From Primula veris (taxonomy: Eukaryota > Streptophyta > Magnoliopsida > Ericales > Primulaceae): a stretch of 64,000 nucleotides of DNA. The stretch lies in the NCBI GenBank assembly GCA_963682055.1, contig OY821745.1, forward strand, positions 2,425,501 to 2,489,500, read 5' to 3'. Position 1 is the stretch's first letter. Every line of letters begins with the position of its first letter. The position numbers were made by a program, and so were the translations under genes. The notes below the pieces were generated by a model that saw nothing but the letters and a program-made list of their open reading frames with translations, was not told where the DNA came from and did no database searches. Below, piece by piece: positions 12,216 through 25,300 of the stretch.

Positions 12216-13331
12216 CTACTTTGTAGTACTCCATTTAACAATTTAGTATATAAACTTTATGTTTTGACAATTTGGAGTTCGGCCAAAGATTTTCGTTCGG
12301 GTCTGTCATTAATAATCGACGGAATTATAGTAAATGCATCTCACTAATAATCGGCAAGAAGTTTTTTTAGTGTTTAGCAATTTGGTATATGACCTTTATG
12401 TTTTATCAAATTTGGTCCCAAAGTACCAATTTCCGGACATCCATAATCAACGGAACTCTAGTACTAGAATATTTCATATTTAGGAATCTATTTTTGACAG
12501 ATGCCGATAAAATTGAACTTAGTATATGATAGGTGAGAGAATGTTATAGCAAGTATGTTATTTTGTTTAGTGCCACGATTAAAATTAGAAAGTAATAAAA
12601 GACAATAATAATACATGGTACCAACTACCAAACATCCCTTTTTCCGTTTTGTTTTTAGTTTTGTTTATTTAACAATATTGGGACTAGCTAGCCAACTACA
12701 ACAATAGTTCCTCTAGTTTCAAATAATAATAAGAATCGATCTACTTTATGTCAGAACCGGTGTCATAGTAAAGCATGAAGGATACAAATGTGCCCCGTTT
12801 ACTAAAGCTCAAGGACTAAATCCATCAACTTTTTATGATCTAGGATGTACTAGTCTTTTGATCTAAACTATGAGGATCAAATTAACACACTGAATAAGAA
12901 ATCACATAATAATAGTAGTATAGATATGTTACAAAACAAGTTTAACTCATCATGTCTAACTTAGCCTAATGGCCTAAGCAATGTTTAGGTTATGGGTTCG
13001 AGACTTGGTATAAAGAGGAGAAGAGAAAAGAAGAAGATGATGAGGTATTCTAAAATACCTTTTACTATTTTTTTGCTTAAATAAATAGCTCCAGATGGTT
13101 ATAAAATTCTTAATAACTTGGGTGTAAGTTTTATATATTTTGCAAGTTTTTAGCCTTTCCAGGCTCTAGCAAAACTTGAAAATATAATCTGTCTTGTTCT
13201 GTTTCAACAAGTAAAATAAAAAACCAGCTCCTAAAAGTTAAATCAACTCTTGAAGGTTTTACTTGTTTTCCAATACAACAATATGTTACAGACAAACTTT
13301 ATCGACGTCAATAAACACCCCTATCAGGTTT
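12216..13331. other. Intergenic region upstream of PLMT, downstream of ABCC13
   Basis: AT-rich sequence containing the PLMT distal upstream region and ABCC13 3' region. A segment near 12240-12300 (TTTATGTTTTGACAATTTGG type) is partly repeated near 12380-12440. No gene seen. Confidence 0.55.
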
Positions 13332-16300
13332 TCACATTGTTGAGGCTCTAGCGAAACTTGAAAATCTACTATCCCGGTCTTGTAGCAGATGTCGAGGGTT
13401 CCCTTGCTCAACCTATACGGAAAAAGGAAATAGAATAAAACGATATTAAAACAGTCTCGTTTACACCTATTATCTTTTTTCTAGTCCTAGTAACAAGTAC
13501 AAGTTCAGATATCAAATTTAAAAAATTCTCGAAAGGATAAGCATACCAAGTATCCCTGATCAAGAATCAGGATATTGTCCATGTCGACAACAGTAGAGAT
13601 ACGGTGGGCAATTGTGATCACTGTCATGCCTTTACATTCACTGGCTATAGCATTCTGTAATTTTGTGGCTGTTTGAGTATCCACGTTGGCCGTGCATTCG
13701 TCAAGACATAATATCTGGTAAATTTTAGCATATAGTCATTACTTAGTCACATTCACCCAAAATATATACTTGATATGTCGATCTATACTTGACTACAAAT
13801 ACAATCATATACCTTAAAACATTTGCTGTAAAAAAACACATCAGATGCTATAGGGGTTTTTATGGAAGTGCACACAACGCAGCAGACCATAGATTAGTGT
13901 ACTAATTAGTGAAAGTGTTAGGTTGGTGTAGAAAACCATAAATAAAAATATATATACACATGATTCTAGTCAAATTGTGATAGTGTTTGTCCGTCTTCCA
14001 GATATTTTACTTCTATCTAGACATGTAAAATGGAACACCGAGACTTGCATATTTGTAGCTATCATACATTAGGCTATAAGCAGAAATGCATAATAACCGA
14101 CCTGAAGTAAATCAAGTTACCCAAACATTAGTGCGTAACAGGTGTTTATACTAAAAAAAGTGTATCTTGTTTTCTGGGATGGAAACTGAAGAAGTAAGTA
14201 TATCTTAACAGAATGACTGAAAATGAAGCGACATTTTTAATTTCAAATATTAACGGTTTAACTCCATTAGAAAGAAGTATGCAACAGAGTTTAGATGCAT
14301 GAGCTAGTAGCCAATCACCTTAGTGGACTTGAGTAGCGCACGAGCAAGGCAAAGAAGTTGGCGCTGACCCACAGAAAATGACGAACCTGACCCTTTAACC
14401 TGAATGTCCAATCCCCCTGCTGATTGTACCTCCTCCTTTACGTGGCATCTCTCAAGAGCCTCCCATATATTTATATCCTCATAAGCTCGGTATGGGTCTA
14501 GGTTAGCCCTGAAAATTATGCAGAATCCCAGAAAAGATTAATGTTGGTAATGTTATATGTTTGCGATGTATGCCGAATAAGAAACCAAGCATCGAGCTGA
14601 AACATTATTGCACATTTATGAAAATAATGAAGGTGCTTAAGGGCTTCTCTGGGTCTAGCGTTTTAGGAAATAAGCTGTTATTTAGTTTGATAATACAAGT
14701 TGTGGTTCGTATATTTCAAGGATTATGGCATCTTCAGGCTACTCAGCTTTTAAGTTGGTCAACCAACTGAAATCTTGATCTTCAGCAAAAGAGACAAAAA
14801 TGTTAAGCTTAAAAGCTACAAGAAAGACCAAGGCCAAAAATCTTATGCAGTTTCTTCAGAGATGAGATTGTAAAACTATCAATTTGTTTTCCTTATAAAA
14901 CTTAAAGAATAAAAGACTTCTAAAGCTAATACCACATAATGGTCCGATAGCATAGTAATTGGCAATACCTTAGGGATCCTTCAAATAAGAATGGACTTTG
15001 TGGCACTACAGCAAGATGTGTGCGAAGATGTCTCACAGATAATTCATCTATATTTACGCCATCAATTAATATACTCCCTTGATTAATTGGATTGAGTCGG
15101 AAAATGGCATTTAAAATGCTGGATTTTCCTGCACCAGTTCTTCCAACAATTCCTACCTGATCGACAAGATAAAAATACTTTTTATTTAAAGAAATAATAA
15201 TAAAAAATGAAAAACTATATCGACTGTAAGATGTTTTACCTGCATGCCTCCCAATATGGTGAAATTTACATCTTGCAAGGCGGGAGGCAAAGATGGTTTA
15301 TATCTTAGAGTTACTTTCTGAAATTGAATTTGACCTTCACTTGGCCAATTTATGTTGAGTTTTTCAGATCTAGCCACTTCTTCTTGAGGAATATCCATGT
15401 ACTAATTAAAAGAATTCAGTTAATATTTTGCCAAAATATACTAATATTTACTATATGCTAAAATATTGTCTATTGAGTTACCTGAAGAACCCTCTCAACA
15501 GATACCATTTCTTTCTCAGTCTCAGTGAAACTTGATAAGAAACTTCCCAACATGGAGACAATTGGAGCTGAGTAAGAGAGAGCTAATCCAACCTGTGGAC
15601 AAAATTTCTTAGAATACAAATTTGGGTTAAAAATGGAAAACTATATGGGAATTGAGAAATTTACCAGCCCTGGGGTTCCCATGTTGAAGTGTAGACTACC
15701 TTGAGATCCAACAATAGCCATTACAGCGATGAATGAGATTACAAATGCTGCTAGCAACTGCAGTGAACAATTATTAAAATGTATTCATATAGCACGGCAG
15801 TAGTATTTAAAATGCTAAATTGCCTTGGTCGTTTAGAAAACGAATAACATTGATAGAAGATTATAAGTCAGGATTGTTCTATTTTTATTTTATTTTGCGT
15901 TTTAAAATAGGTAAATCTTTTATTAAAATGAATTTGTACGCTTAGCTTGAAAACTAAATACTAGTATGGTATAAGCGAAGGAATACATTTGGTGCAGCTT
16001 GTAAGTAAATAAATTGGATTTTTTGAGGTTGAGAAAAAGCACGTTTCATTCAGCTCAAATTTTCTAACTTTTTCAGGATAAGAATCCAGAAAAGCTCAGA
16101 ATATAAGCTGCTCTACCAAATGCAGTCCAGCTCAGAAGCAAAAAAGCTTCAACCACAAGGCTTTAAACCTCCATTTTTTGCCATTTTGAGTTTGTAACAA
16201 AACCTGAAGGCGCAGGGAGAGCCACAAACTTGCTATTATCTCCGAGTAAGAAGTTCGCTGGTATAGTGTTATGTTTTCAGTAAATTTGTCCATAAAGAAG

Positions 16301-19300
16301 TCCTGCACACAAAAACAAACCTCCATAAAAATTAAGCAAACTTGGAAAATAGGACCATACATGAGAAGAAGCCTATAGATTTAGAAAATATAAAGAAAAT
16401 AATTTAAGCATATATTTTCTCACACTTTTTTTTGGTAAGTCCTTACCTCAGACTTAAAAGCTCTTATGGTTGATGCTCCATCTAGAGTCTCTGTGAATGA
16501 TGCATAAATTGGTGAACGAGAAACACTGTCCAGCCTACGAAGCTCTCGAGATGTTGACCTGTAGTAAAACTGATGGATCCTTGATTTAACAAACTCATAA
16601 TTTTTTTTCTTTTCAAACTAATTCATCAATAGATACTATGGGTTAGTTAACAAATCATTAACATTCGATTCCTTAAATGAAATTTTATAACTAATAGCTT
16701 AGTTGGCAGAAAAAAGTATTCCAGCGCAATAATATTTTTGAGTACACTTCTTGAAATAATTAAATTTAGTATTGCTTTATTCCATAACTAGCATTTTAGC
16801 TCGTCTTTTCAAGTGACCTACGGGTTATACAAGCTAAACACAATTGCCGAGGACAGCAAATATAGAAGTTTTTTGGCAAGGACATCTATAAAGTTATAAC
16901 AAGTTGAAGAGAATAATCACGTTTCCTTCACGATGATATAACATGAAAAAGAAATTCACCTGTAGTTTGCTGTAGATATACCAAAACGGCAATAGTAAAA
17001 GCAAGAACATGACCTGCATAAAAACTATTAAATTCAAAATGCTCCTTATATATATCTGGAATAACTATGCATAAAATCCTCAAGTGAAAGATCTTTATTA
17101 AAAGTATCTAATTAAAGTACCTGCACATAACACAAAACAATCGCGATTCCTAACAGACCCACAAAATTTGCCAGAAGAATGTTGAGAATGAATGGAAGAG
17201 AATCATCAATGGTATAAAGATCCGAAGATAACCTACAAAATATGGTCCATTTGATGTATGAAAAATGAAACACATATTGTTTGTAAGCAAAAATTAAAGA
17301 AAATGTGAAACAATTAATAACACCTATTAATAATTCTTCCACTAGGAGTTCTATCGAAAAAGTTTATTGGTGCATCAATTAGCTTCAGTAGAAGTTTATC
17401 ATGGACTTGAACAGCAGCACATAAACCTCCATATGCAAATGAAAATGCCCTCGTTAATGTTAGCAAGGAATTGATAATGCAGAATATGCCAAGTACCACC
17501 TGAAAAAAACAGTTCTAATTGTAGTTATTACCTATTTAACTATTATATAATCATGAAAATAAAATGTTTAAAGGATTTATTAATTCCAAAAATTTTAAAA
17601 ATATTGAAAAATAAAATCGAGAGAAATTACCAGATAAAAGGATATTGGAGAGCCTTTTGTATTGGTTCCAGTAGAATCTACCCAATATGATAGCCACAAA
17701 TCATTGCCATTACGAGAAGCTTGCATCAAAATTGCCGAGAGACATGTTATAATGGTTATCGACCAACCAGCAAATGCAGCATATTTTCTGGGGAATAAGA
17801 AAATAATTGAAACAAGAAAAAAAACTATTCACTGATCACAACAAATAAACAACAAATGACCCTTGTTTGGTTGCTGCTTTTAAGCTCACCTATTTACTGC
17901 CAAAGTTAAAAACTATAAGCTAGGCCTTGTTTGATTACAGCTTTAAGTACAGTATTTTGGTTTCTTTGGTTAAAAACCGGACAGCATTTGTTTTACCAGC
18001 TCAAAAGCGAAAAATTTCTGTTTCCTTTGGCCTGACAAAAGTCACAAAACTATAAGCTTTAAGCTGGATGAACGCAGCTTTTTTATCAACCTAAAATTTT
18101 CAGCGTATTGGCTTAAAAGTGGCAACCAAACAGGGTTTCAACCATTAAACAGCGAGCTTGTTTGTTCAAAAGCTACAACCAAAGAAGGCCAATTGTTTAA
18201 GTTGATGACTCTCAACTTTATAACTATTGCTAAAACTTAAATTCTACTTGGCTAGCATTACAATACAGGACTCACTTGTATACAGTATGTTCAACTCTTC
18301 CCTCTTTCCTTATCTCGGTTTCAATGTTTTGTTCTATTTCCTCGACAGCTTGTATACAATCAGTCTCTTGACTAGTATTTCCGTTGGCTTTTATAGGATT
18401 CTTTTTAGTACTTTTTTCTACTTGAACTTGAGAAGACATATTATACTCGGCTAGTAAAGAAAGTTCTAGAGAAGAAGTTGACAGGTCAGCTGAATTTCCT
18501 GCCCATTTTACATGCCCTTTATCCATTATAACAATTAGATCTGCAGAAGATATCGCCTGTCAAGAGCGAGTAACATATTTTTGTAAATTAAGTGTCCAGA
18601 AATGGAATAAAAGTAACATTAATTAAAGGCAGGGTGCTGTTTCAGGTTCTGAAAGAATTTGGTAAACTGATTTTAGGGTCTTTATCTAAAATAAAAATAC
18701 TATTATAAATTGAAATTATAGGATATTAGTCTGCATATGTCACACTGAAAGAATATTAAGTCGTGGAAAATATCGGTCTTAAATCCCAGAATTTTCTTCT
18801 TGCCCTAACAAGAGAGTGTTCAAACTTCACTATCAATAAATTCCAAACAAGAAACCGACCTGAATATTATGAGTACATAGAATCCTAGTCTGTTGGTTCA
18901 TAAGTGGGCCCAGAATGGCCTCATGTAAAATCCAGCAAGCAACTTGGGCATCAACGGCACTAAGAACATCGTCGAGCATAACATTATCCGCACTACTGTA
19001 GATTGCTCTGTCCAAGGTGAAAAATTTCAGGTGGAAAAGAAAGAGATACGTAAATCCGGTGCTTTAAAATACAGTTGGTAGTATGCCTATAAATCCATAG
19101 AAAGATAATTATTACCTTGCGAGTGCAAGACGAGCTCTCTGACCACCTGATAGGTTTACTCCTTTTTCTCCCATATAAGCCATGTCACCTCCAACCATTT
19201 GTTTAATATCGAATTTAAGTGCACAGGCATCAAGCACATCAGAGTATCTGCTCATAAGGAAAATTCTCAAAATTGTATCTGAAGCTTAAAAAACGGTTGA

Positions 19301-22300
19301 GTCACGAAACCTTCTTATAGATTCTTATTTCTGTACTGTGAATATGGATATTTCTACTATTTTCAACTTGAACCTATCCACATTTTTTATTCATTTGTAC
19401 ACAAACCATTAAATTTATTACTTCCTTTGTAGACAATCGTTAACTGTAACTCTGTGAGGGAGAAAAAACTATAGGTTCTGATGAAAACGTGATTTAATTA
19501 TTTAAACCTATCGGTTTGTGTACAGAAAATATAATAAAACTAAGGGTGGTCTATCATAATTGAGATAATAAACATGCAGGCTAGTGTACTAGTTAAAAAT
19601 ATGGTAAGTTGATTTACAAAATAGAAAAACGGGGATAGGTTGGTGTACAAAACACTAGCTAAAAACCGGGAATATCATAAAGAATCGAAAGAACTGTGCC
19701 TTCTTTTTCCTTTTAAAAAGGAAGCACAAATTATTGCCTATGTTTTTTAAGATTGATGTGCTCACGGAGTTCACCTTCTTGAATTATAATCCTTCCCAAA
19801 CAGAATATTATCACGGACTGTACCAGAAAGAATCCAAGGGACCTATAGTAATACAAAGCAGAAGTTAGCATTAAAAGAGGATATTTTAAAAGTGGTAGAT
19901 AATTGTATAAATGGATTAATATATCAACCTGTGGTACATATGCTATGGACCCAGTTGACTGTATCGATCCATTCACAAGCCTCATTTCCCCGAGAATCAT
20001 ATTTAAAAGAGATGATTTACCAGAACCAACCTGAATGCAGATAGTTTAATTGAAGTGACAAACATATGGATATCATAAGTTCAAATTTTCAGAGACCAGA
20101 AAAGATAACTCCTTCATTACACTTGTTAGTTCATTGTTCCCTTTTAAGATGTTTCAAAATGGTTGTTCATGTTTGAATAGTCAATTTGAAAATGAGCTAT
20201 GCTTGAATGTTTCCAGTTACCCTTAACTTGAGGCTTCAAGCTGATTAAAGTCATTAGAGAAGCATACTATTTCATGAGATCCAATTCATTTGCACCAAGT
20301 GGTGTCACTGGTAGTTCAACATTCAAGCAGAGGAATAATTATGTCTATAAGTACTACTTTTTTTTTCCTTTTAGTACAAGTAAAAGAGAAGGAAAAGTAC
20401 TGTGGTGAAGAAAACAAAAGATTTAACCTCTCCAATAACTGCAACCAAAGAACCTTTTGGAAGTTGTAGAGATATATGCTCCAGTATCATATTAGTGTCC
20501 AGCTCATTGCTACTCGACCATGTAGAAGAAGCATCATTGATGATAACTGCCATTTTTGACTGGTCCTCGGAGAAATATGATGATAAAGACACTTCTTCCC
20601 CTTCTATATCATGTTCATGCTCAGTACAACCGAGAAATCTACTCAATCGCCTCGTAGATATAACAGCCTTACAAGAAAACGAAAACAAATTTTTCAGAGA
20701 AGGGATATTCACTTATTATGATTTATTTCCCATTTAGCATTTTTTTTTAAAAGGTGTATTCTACCAGTTAATAAAGAACCTGGACAACTCACATCGATCA
20801 AACCATTAATAACCCATGGAAACGAATTAAGTGGAGAGATCAAATTATTGAACAGAGCAAGACAAGTGAACACCTGCAAAATAGTTGGTTTTTGTTTGAC
20901 AAATCAGTTTGGTCAATAAGGAAATTAAATAATATCAATATTGAGTTTTTTTTTTTTACCGTTGCTGCATCTAATTGGTGTCCCATCAATGAATAAAGAC
21001 CAAATGTGAACAAAGAAAAGAGAGTTGGCGTCGTCGCCCAAAAGAATACACACCATGCATCCAAGTACTTGCGAGTCTATAAAAGTAAGACAAGAGAAAT
21101 AAAATAAAAACACAAATAGTGACCAATGGCCAGTATCATGATTAAAGTTCATGACATTTAAGTATAATTTTCACCGATAAGTGTTTCACTTCTAGTGAGC
21201 GAGTCTCCATCAACCAACTAGCAAAGAGAATCTCCCATGCATACATTTTTAGTGTGCGAATATGTGAAAAAATTTCTCCAGTCTTCCTTATCCTGCCAAG
21301 CCACAAATTTACTTTCAGAATAGAAGAAAATTAGTCACATTGCTTTATTGTTATTTCAGTCTTAAGAAAGAGTCATATACCTTTCATCCTTTTGCGTCAT
21401 CATTTTGTTTGTGGCACTTGCAATCAGTTTTGCAATCCATTTGTTTACTGCAAATCAGAGTTCAAGGGGAAAATATCTAATTTTAAAACCTAATGGTAAC
21501 TAGATAACATACAGAATGTTAGCAATGACAAGAGTATCAGCAATTAATCTGTGATAGTTGGTAAACCGCAACTACAAATAATTACCTGGTATTAACAGGA
21601 TGGTTATTGCAAGCCCAGAAAGAAAGGCATACTGGACCTGCCTGTACAACAGATATAGTGCCACTCCGATTTGAAAGGGCAAGCTGTGAATTTTCAAAAA
21701 AGAGAAAGAAATCATTAAGATATTTAAGTACACTGATACATGTCTTTCACCTCATTCTGTCTAAAAGATGTGACCATATCTTCAATTGTATCCCATTTCT
21801 TGTAAAGTATTGTCAAAATTCAAAAACATGAGAAAATGGGAACCAAATCACCAATTTTGAGGATCTGTACAGACATCAAGAAATAAATACCCCATCAGCT
21901 TTTCCTCGGTTATGTATCCAAATAAGAATATATTACTTTGTTTTTTATCCATCTTCCACAAAAGATGATATTTTAAGAATGTGGTTCAGATACAAATAAT
22001 CAACAGAACGGAACTTATTTGACCAATTAAACTAGGCTCTTCTACTTGATATGAAACAGAAAGGAAAACAATATAAAAACTAGCGTAAAGCAAAAAAATG
22101 TTTGAACATGGTTACAGAAAAGAAAAGAAAAAGAAAAGGATTAAATGCATAGGAGTAATTATGACCTCCACATATCATGAAAGCTGTTTAGCAAGTTGAC
22201 AGTTCGATCAGCATCTACAGACATAAACGTCTGAATTTCTCCTTCAGAGAATTTGGATCTTTCTGCTAGATTGACATGTAGGCACTGAAAAGAATTTGGT

Positions 22301-25300
22301 GAGAGAAGTTAATAGACATTCACAAAAATATTTGCGGATGGAGTAGATATAAATGTAAGTGTCAACCACAAAACTAGAAAATATACTCAAAATTGAAAAG
22401 GCTTCCAAGTCAAAGGAACAGGTCCCAGGTCCACATCATAAAAAATACCTTCAGAATAATTCAAATGGTATCGCAATTAAAAAAATGTGAGAAAGAATAA
22501 GAAGATAAACCTAACCTTACGATATATGATAGTCATAATATTAGACCGCAGCTTGAGTTTTAGTTTAGATAGGTGAAATGTATATTGTGTATCGAGGAAA
22601 GACCTGCACCATAGATTTCTAAAATGAGTAATTGAAGCAGATAAGCCAGGAAAAAAGTAGAAGAGGATATAACACGTACACTGACAGAACATCAAAATTG
22701 GAAAAAAGGGTAATGATAGTTACAGAATTTATCTAAAATCATTCAAAAATGCTAATCAACTTCTCTACAAGGGAATACACACTTTTACTTAAGACTCATG
22801 AGGTAAAGCCTAAAAAGGAACGGAAATAAATTTCAGTAAAAATTCTTAAATTAAAAAGAAACTTCTGTAAAGTACCAAGTTCAAGACGAAAATAGAACTA
22901 CTAAAATCCAGTTACAACATAGGCTACCATGGTTATCTGTGTAAGACTTACTTTGTGATAGAGGTAAGACCCAAGCAAATTGCAAAAATATAACCATCAT
23001 AAGATTGAGAACCTGAAAGATGAAGTATTGTATTGTAATCAAATTAACAGTAGATAAAACGGCATATAATTAATTTATAACTTTAAGCCAAACATTTAAA
23101 AAGTAAAAATGCAAATCCACATACTCATTTTACAAAGATAAAACAAAGAAAGCGTGTTTGCAAACATCACTGCTCACCAGGCACGAAAAATTCCCCTAAA
23201 AAAACCTTTCATCATAAGAATAAACTAGAAGCAAAATTATATAGCTTGTGTTACTAAGCATCTATTTGTATCGAGAAATTATGCATGCAAAAGGATGTCA
23301 AAAGCAAAACATGCGAGTTCAGTTTCAGATTTTTCAATTTACCTAAGCATCAATTATGTCGCTGGGTCAATGCATATACTGGAATAAAATAATTTCTGAA
23401 TCTAACATTAAAATCTTATAAAACTATAACAATTGTGAAACATATTCATGTTTTCTGCAATTTTAATCAACTCATAAATACTTCTTCAGAGTTCTAGTAG
23501 AAGGAAAATCAAAGAGAAGAGCACATCAACTACAACCTTCTTGAAGAAATCGTATCAGCCTATTCAGAAGCAGTGGTCCCACAAAACCAACACTATCATT
23601 AAGAATCTGCAATAAGTAACTACAAATAAGCTATAAATATGGAGAACAAAACGACAAAATGTTTAATTGACGTTGATTTCTATACTGCATTCGATCTTCA
23701 GTTAAATGGATAAAGCCAGTAAACAGAACCTATAGTTGAGAGGTTGTAATCATATAATTTCAGAAATAAGTGCTATTGTTCTTTTTCAACAAACTTATAT
23801 AGTAACCACACACTCGATGGATCATCCAACTTTAGAAAGAAAATTCATGGCTTGGAGATTTAAAACTTGTGAAGCAAAATAGTAAAATACTGAACAAAAC
23901 GTGCAAAGGTAAAAATACTAACATTTGCCCACAAAAAAGGTAGAGAACACTAAGTAGTTTCGCTCTTTCATACATTCTTAATCTTTTTTTTCCAAAAACT
24001 CAAAATAAAATGAAGAAAAATAATTAGCATAATGGTGTCACCTTCAATGCACCAAGACGAAAATATGGCCAGCCATATGCAGTAATAATTGCTCGAAAGA
24101 ATGAAGCATTGGAGCCATTATCTCTTTGAGTTTGCCAACAATTCAATAATGTGTTAAGACTTAAAGATGGGTTCAAATCGATGGGTAGCTGAAGCAAATC
24201 CTCAAAGTCAAGCTGCTTCTTCACGCCTTTTTTCATTACAGAATTTATTGTTTTAAAAGTCATAATGCACCAAAAGCCATGTCCAACTGCCTTCTGTAAC
24301 AAGAAAAATGTAATCACAACCATCAGTTTTAATTTTCAAAAAGAAAATTTGGGAACTGCAAACAAGTAAAAGCAATCACAGCAAAATAAATAAGGGCTTG
24401 TTTGGTTGCACCTTTAGATTTACTTTTATGATTTTATGCTGTCTGACTTTGGTTGATCAGCATAAAATCTATGTTTCTCTGATATTTTAACCTGGAAATG
24501 CTTGAAATTTATAGGGCGGGTGAACCTGATGTATTCTAAAAACTTATATATCCATCTTCAACTCTTAAAAGCTGCAACCAAAGTACCAAACTACGCTTAA
24601 GACAAAAAATTGATTGCAAAAAGGACGTACAGAGTCTTGTCGGCAACCTTCTTCAATGTTCACGCCAGATGAGAGCAGTGGCTCACTCAAGGAGCTATAT
24701 TTTCTGCGTGTTACCATAATAACTCTCATAAACTCATAATTATGTGGATGGATAAGAAAGTAATCTAAGACCGTTAAAAATTCTAGTTTAACTTATGTTG
24801 AACAATTCAAGTGACAATTAACAAGTACATGTCAAGCCAAGTCGAATAAATGTCAAAGAAAGCAATAAACTGTATAAACTCTAGGTATAAATAAATGATT
24901 ATACCTGCTCGTGGCACGTGTCCTTTTTATCCGAATTACGTTGATTAAGACGGCGAACATGATATCCATCATAATTAGTAGACATTCTTCAAAACATATA
25001 AAAGCCTGTCATGTAGAGCTCAAACTCGGTTATAAACCAGTCACATGTAATCTAATTTGGCAACTCTGCAAACAAAAAACTCTATCATGGAAAACTAACA
25101 GTGAATGATTGTAGTCAAGATAAAGTCCAAACGACTCCATTGAGTTAAGAGTTTATCCAAGCACCAGCAAAGTAGTCTATGGATGGAAACTTTAGCTGAA
25201 GTAAATAAAGAAAATAACTTAGAAAAAGTACCTTTTTGGAAGAGAAAGCTACTTGTAGAAAGGGGATAACGAAAAATGGCTTTATTATCCACCATAAACA

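Noticed and set aside
11983..12246. Phe/Arg-rich and Lys/Pro-rich open frames here and at 57880-58228
   Set aside because: They are translations of the CGGTTT repeat blocks.
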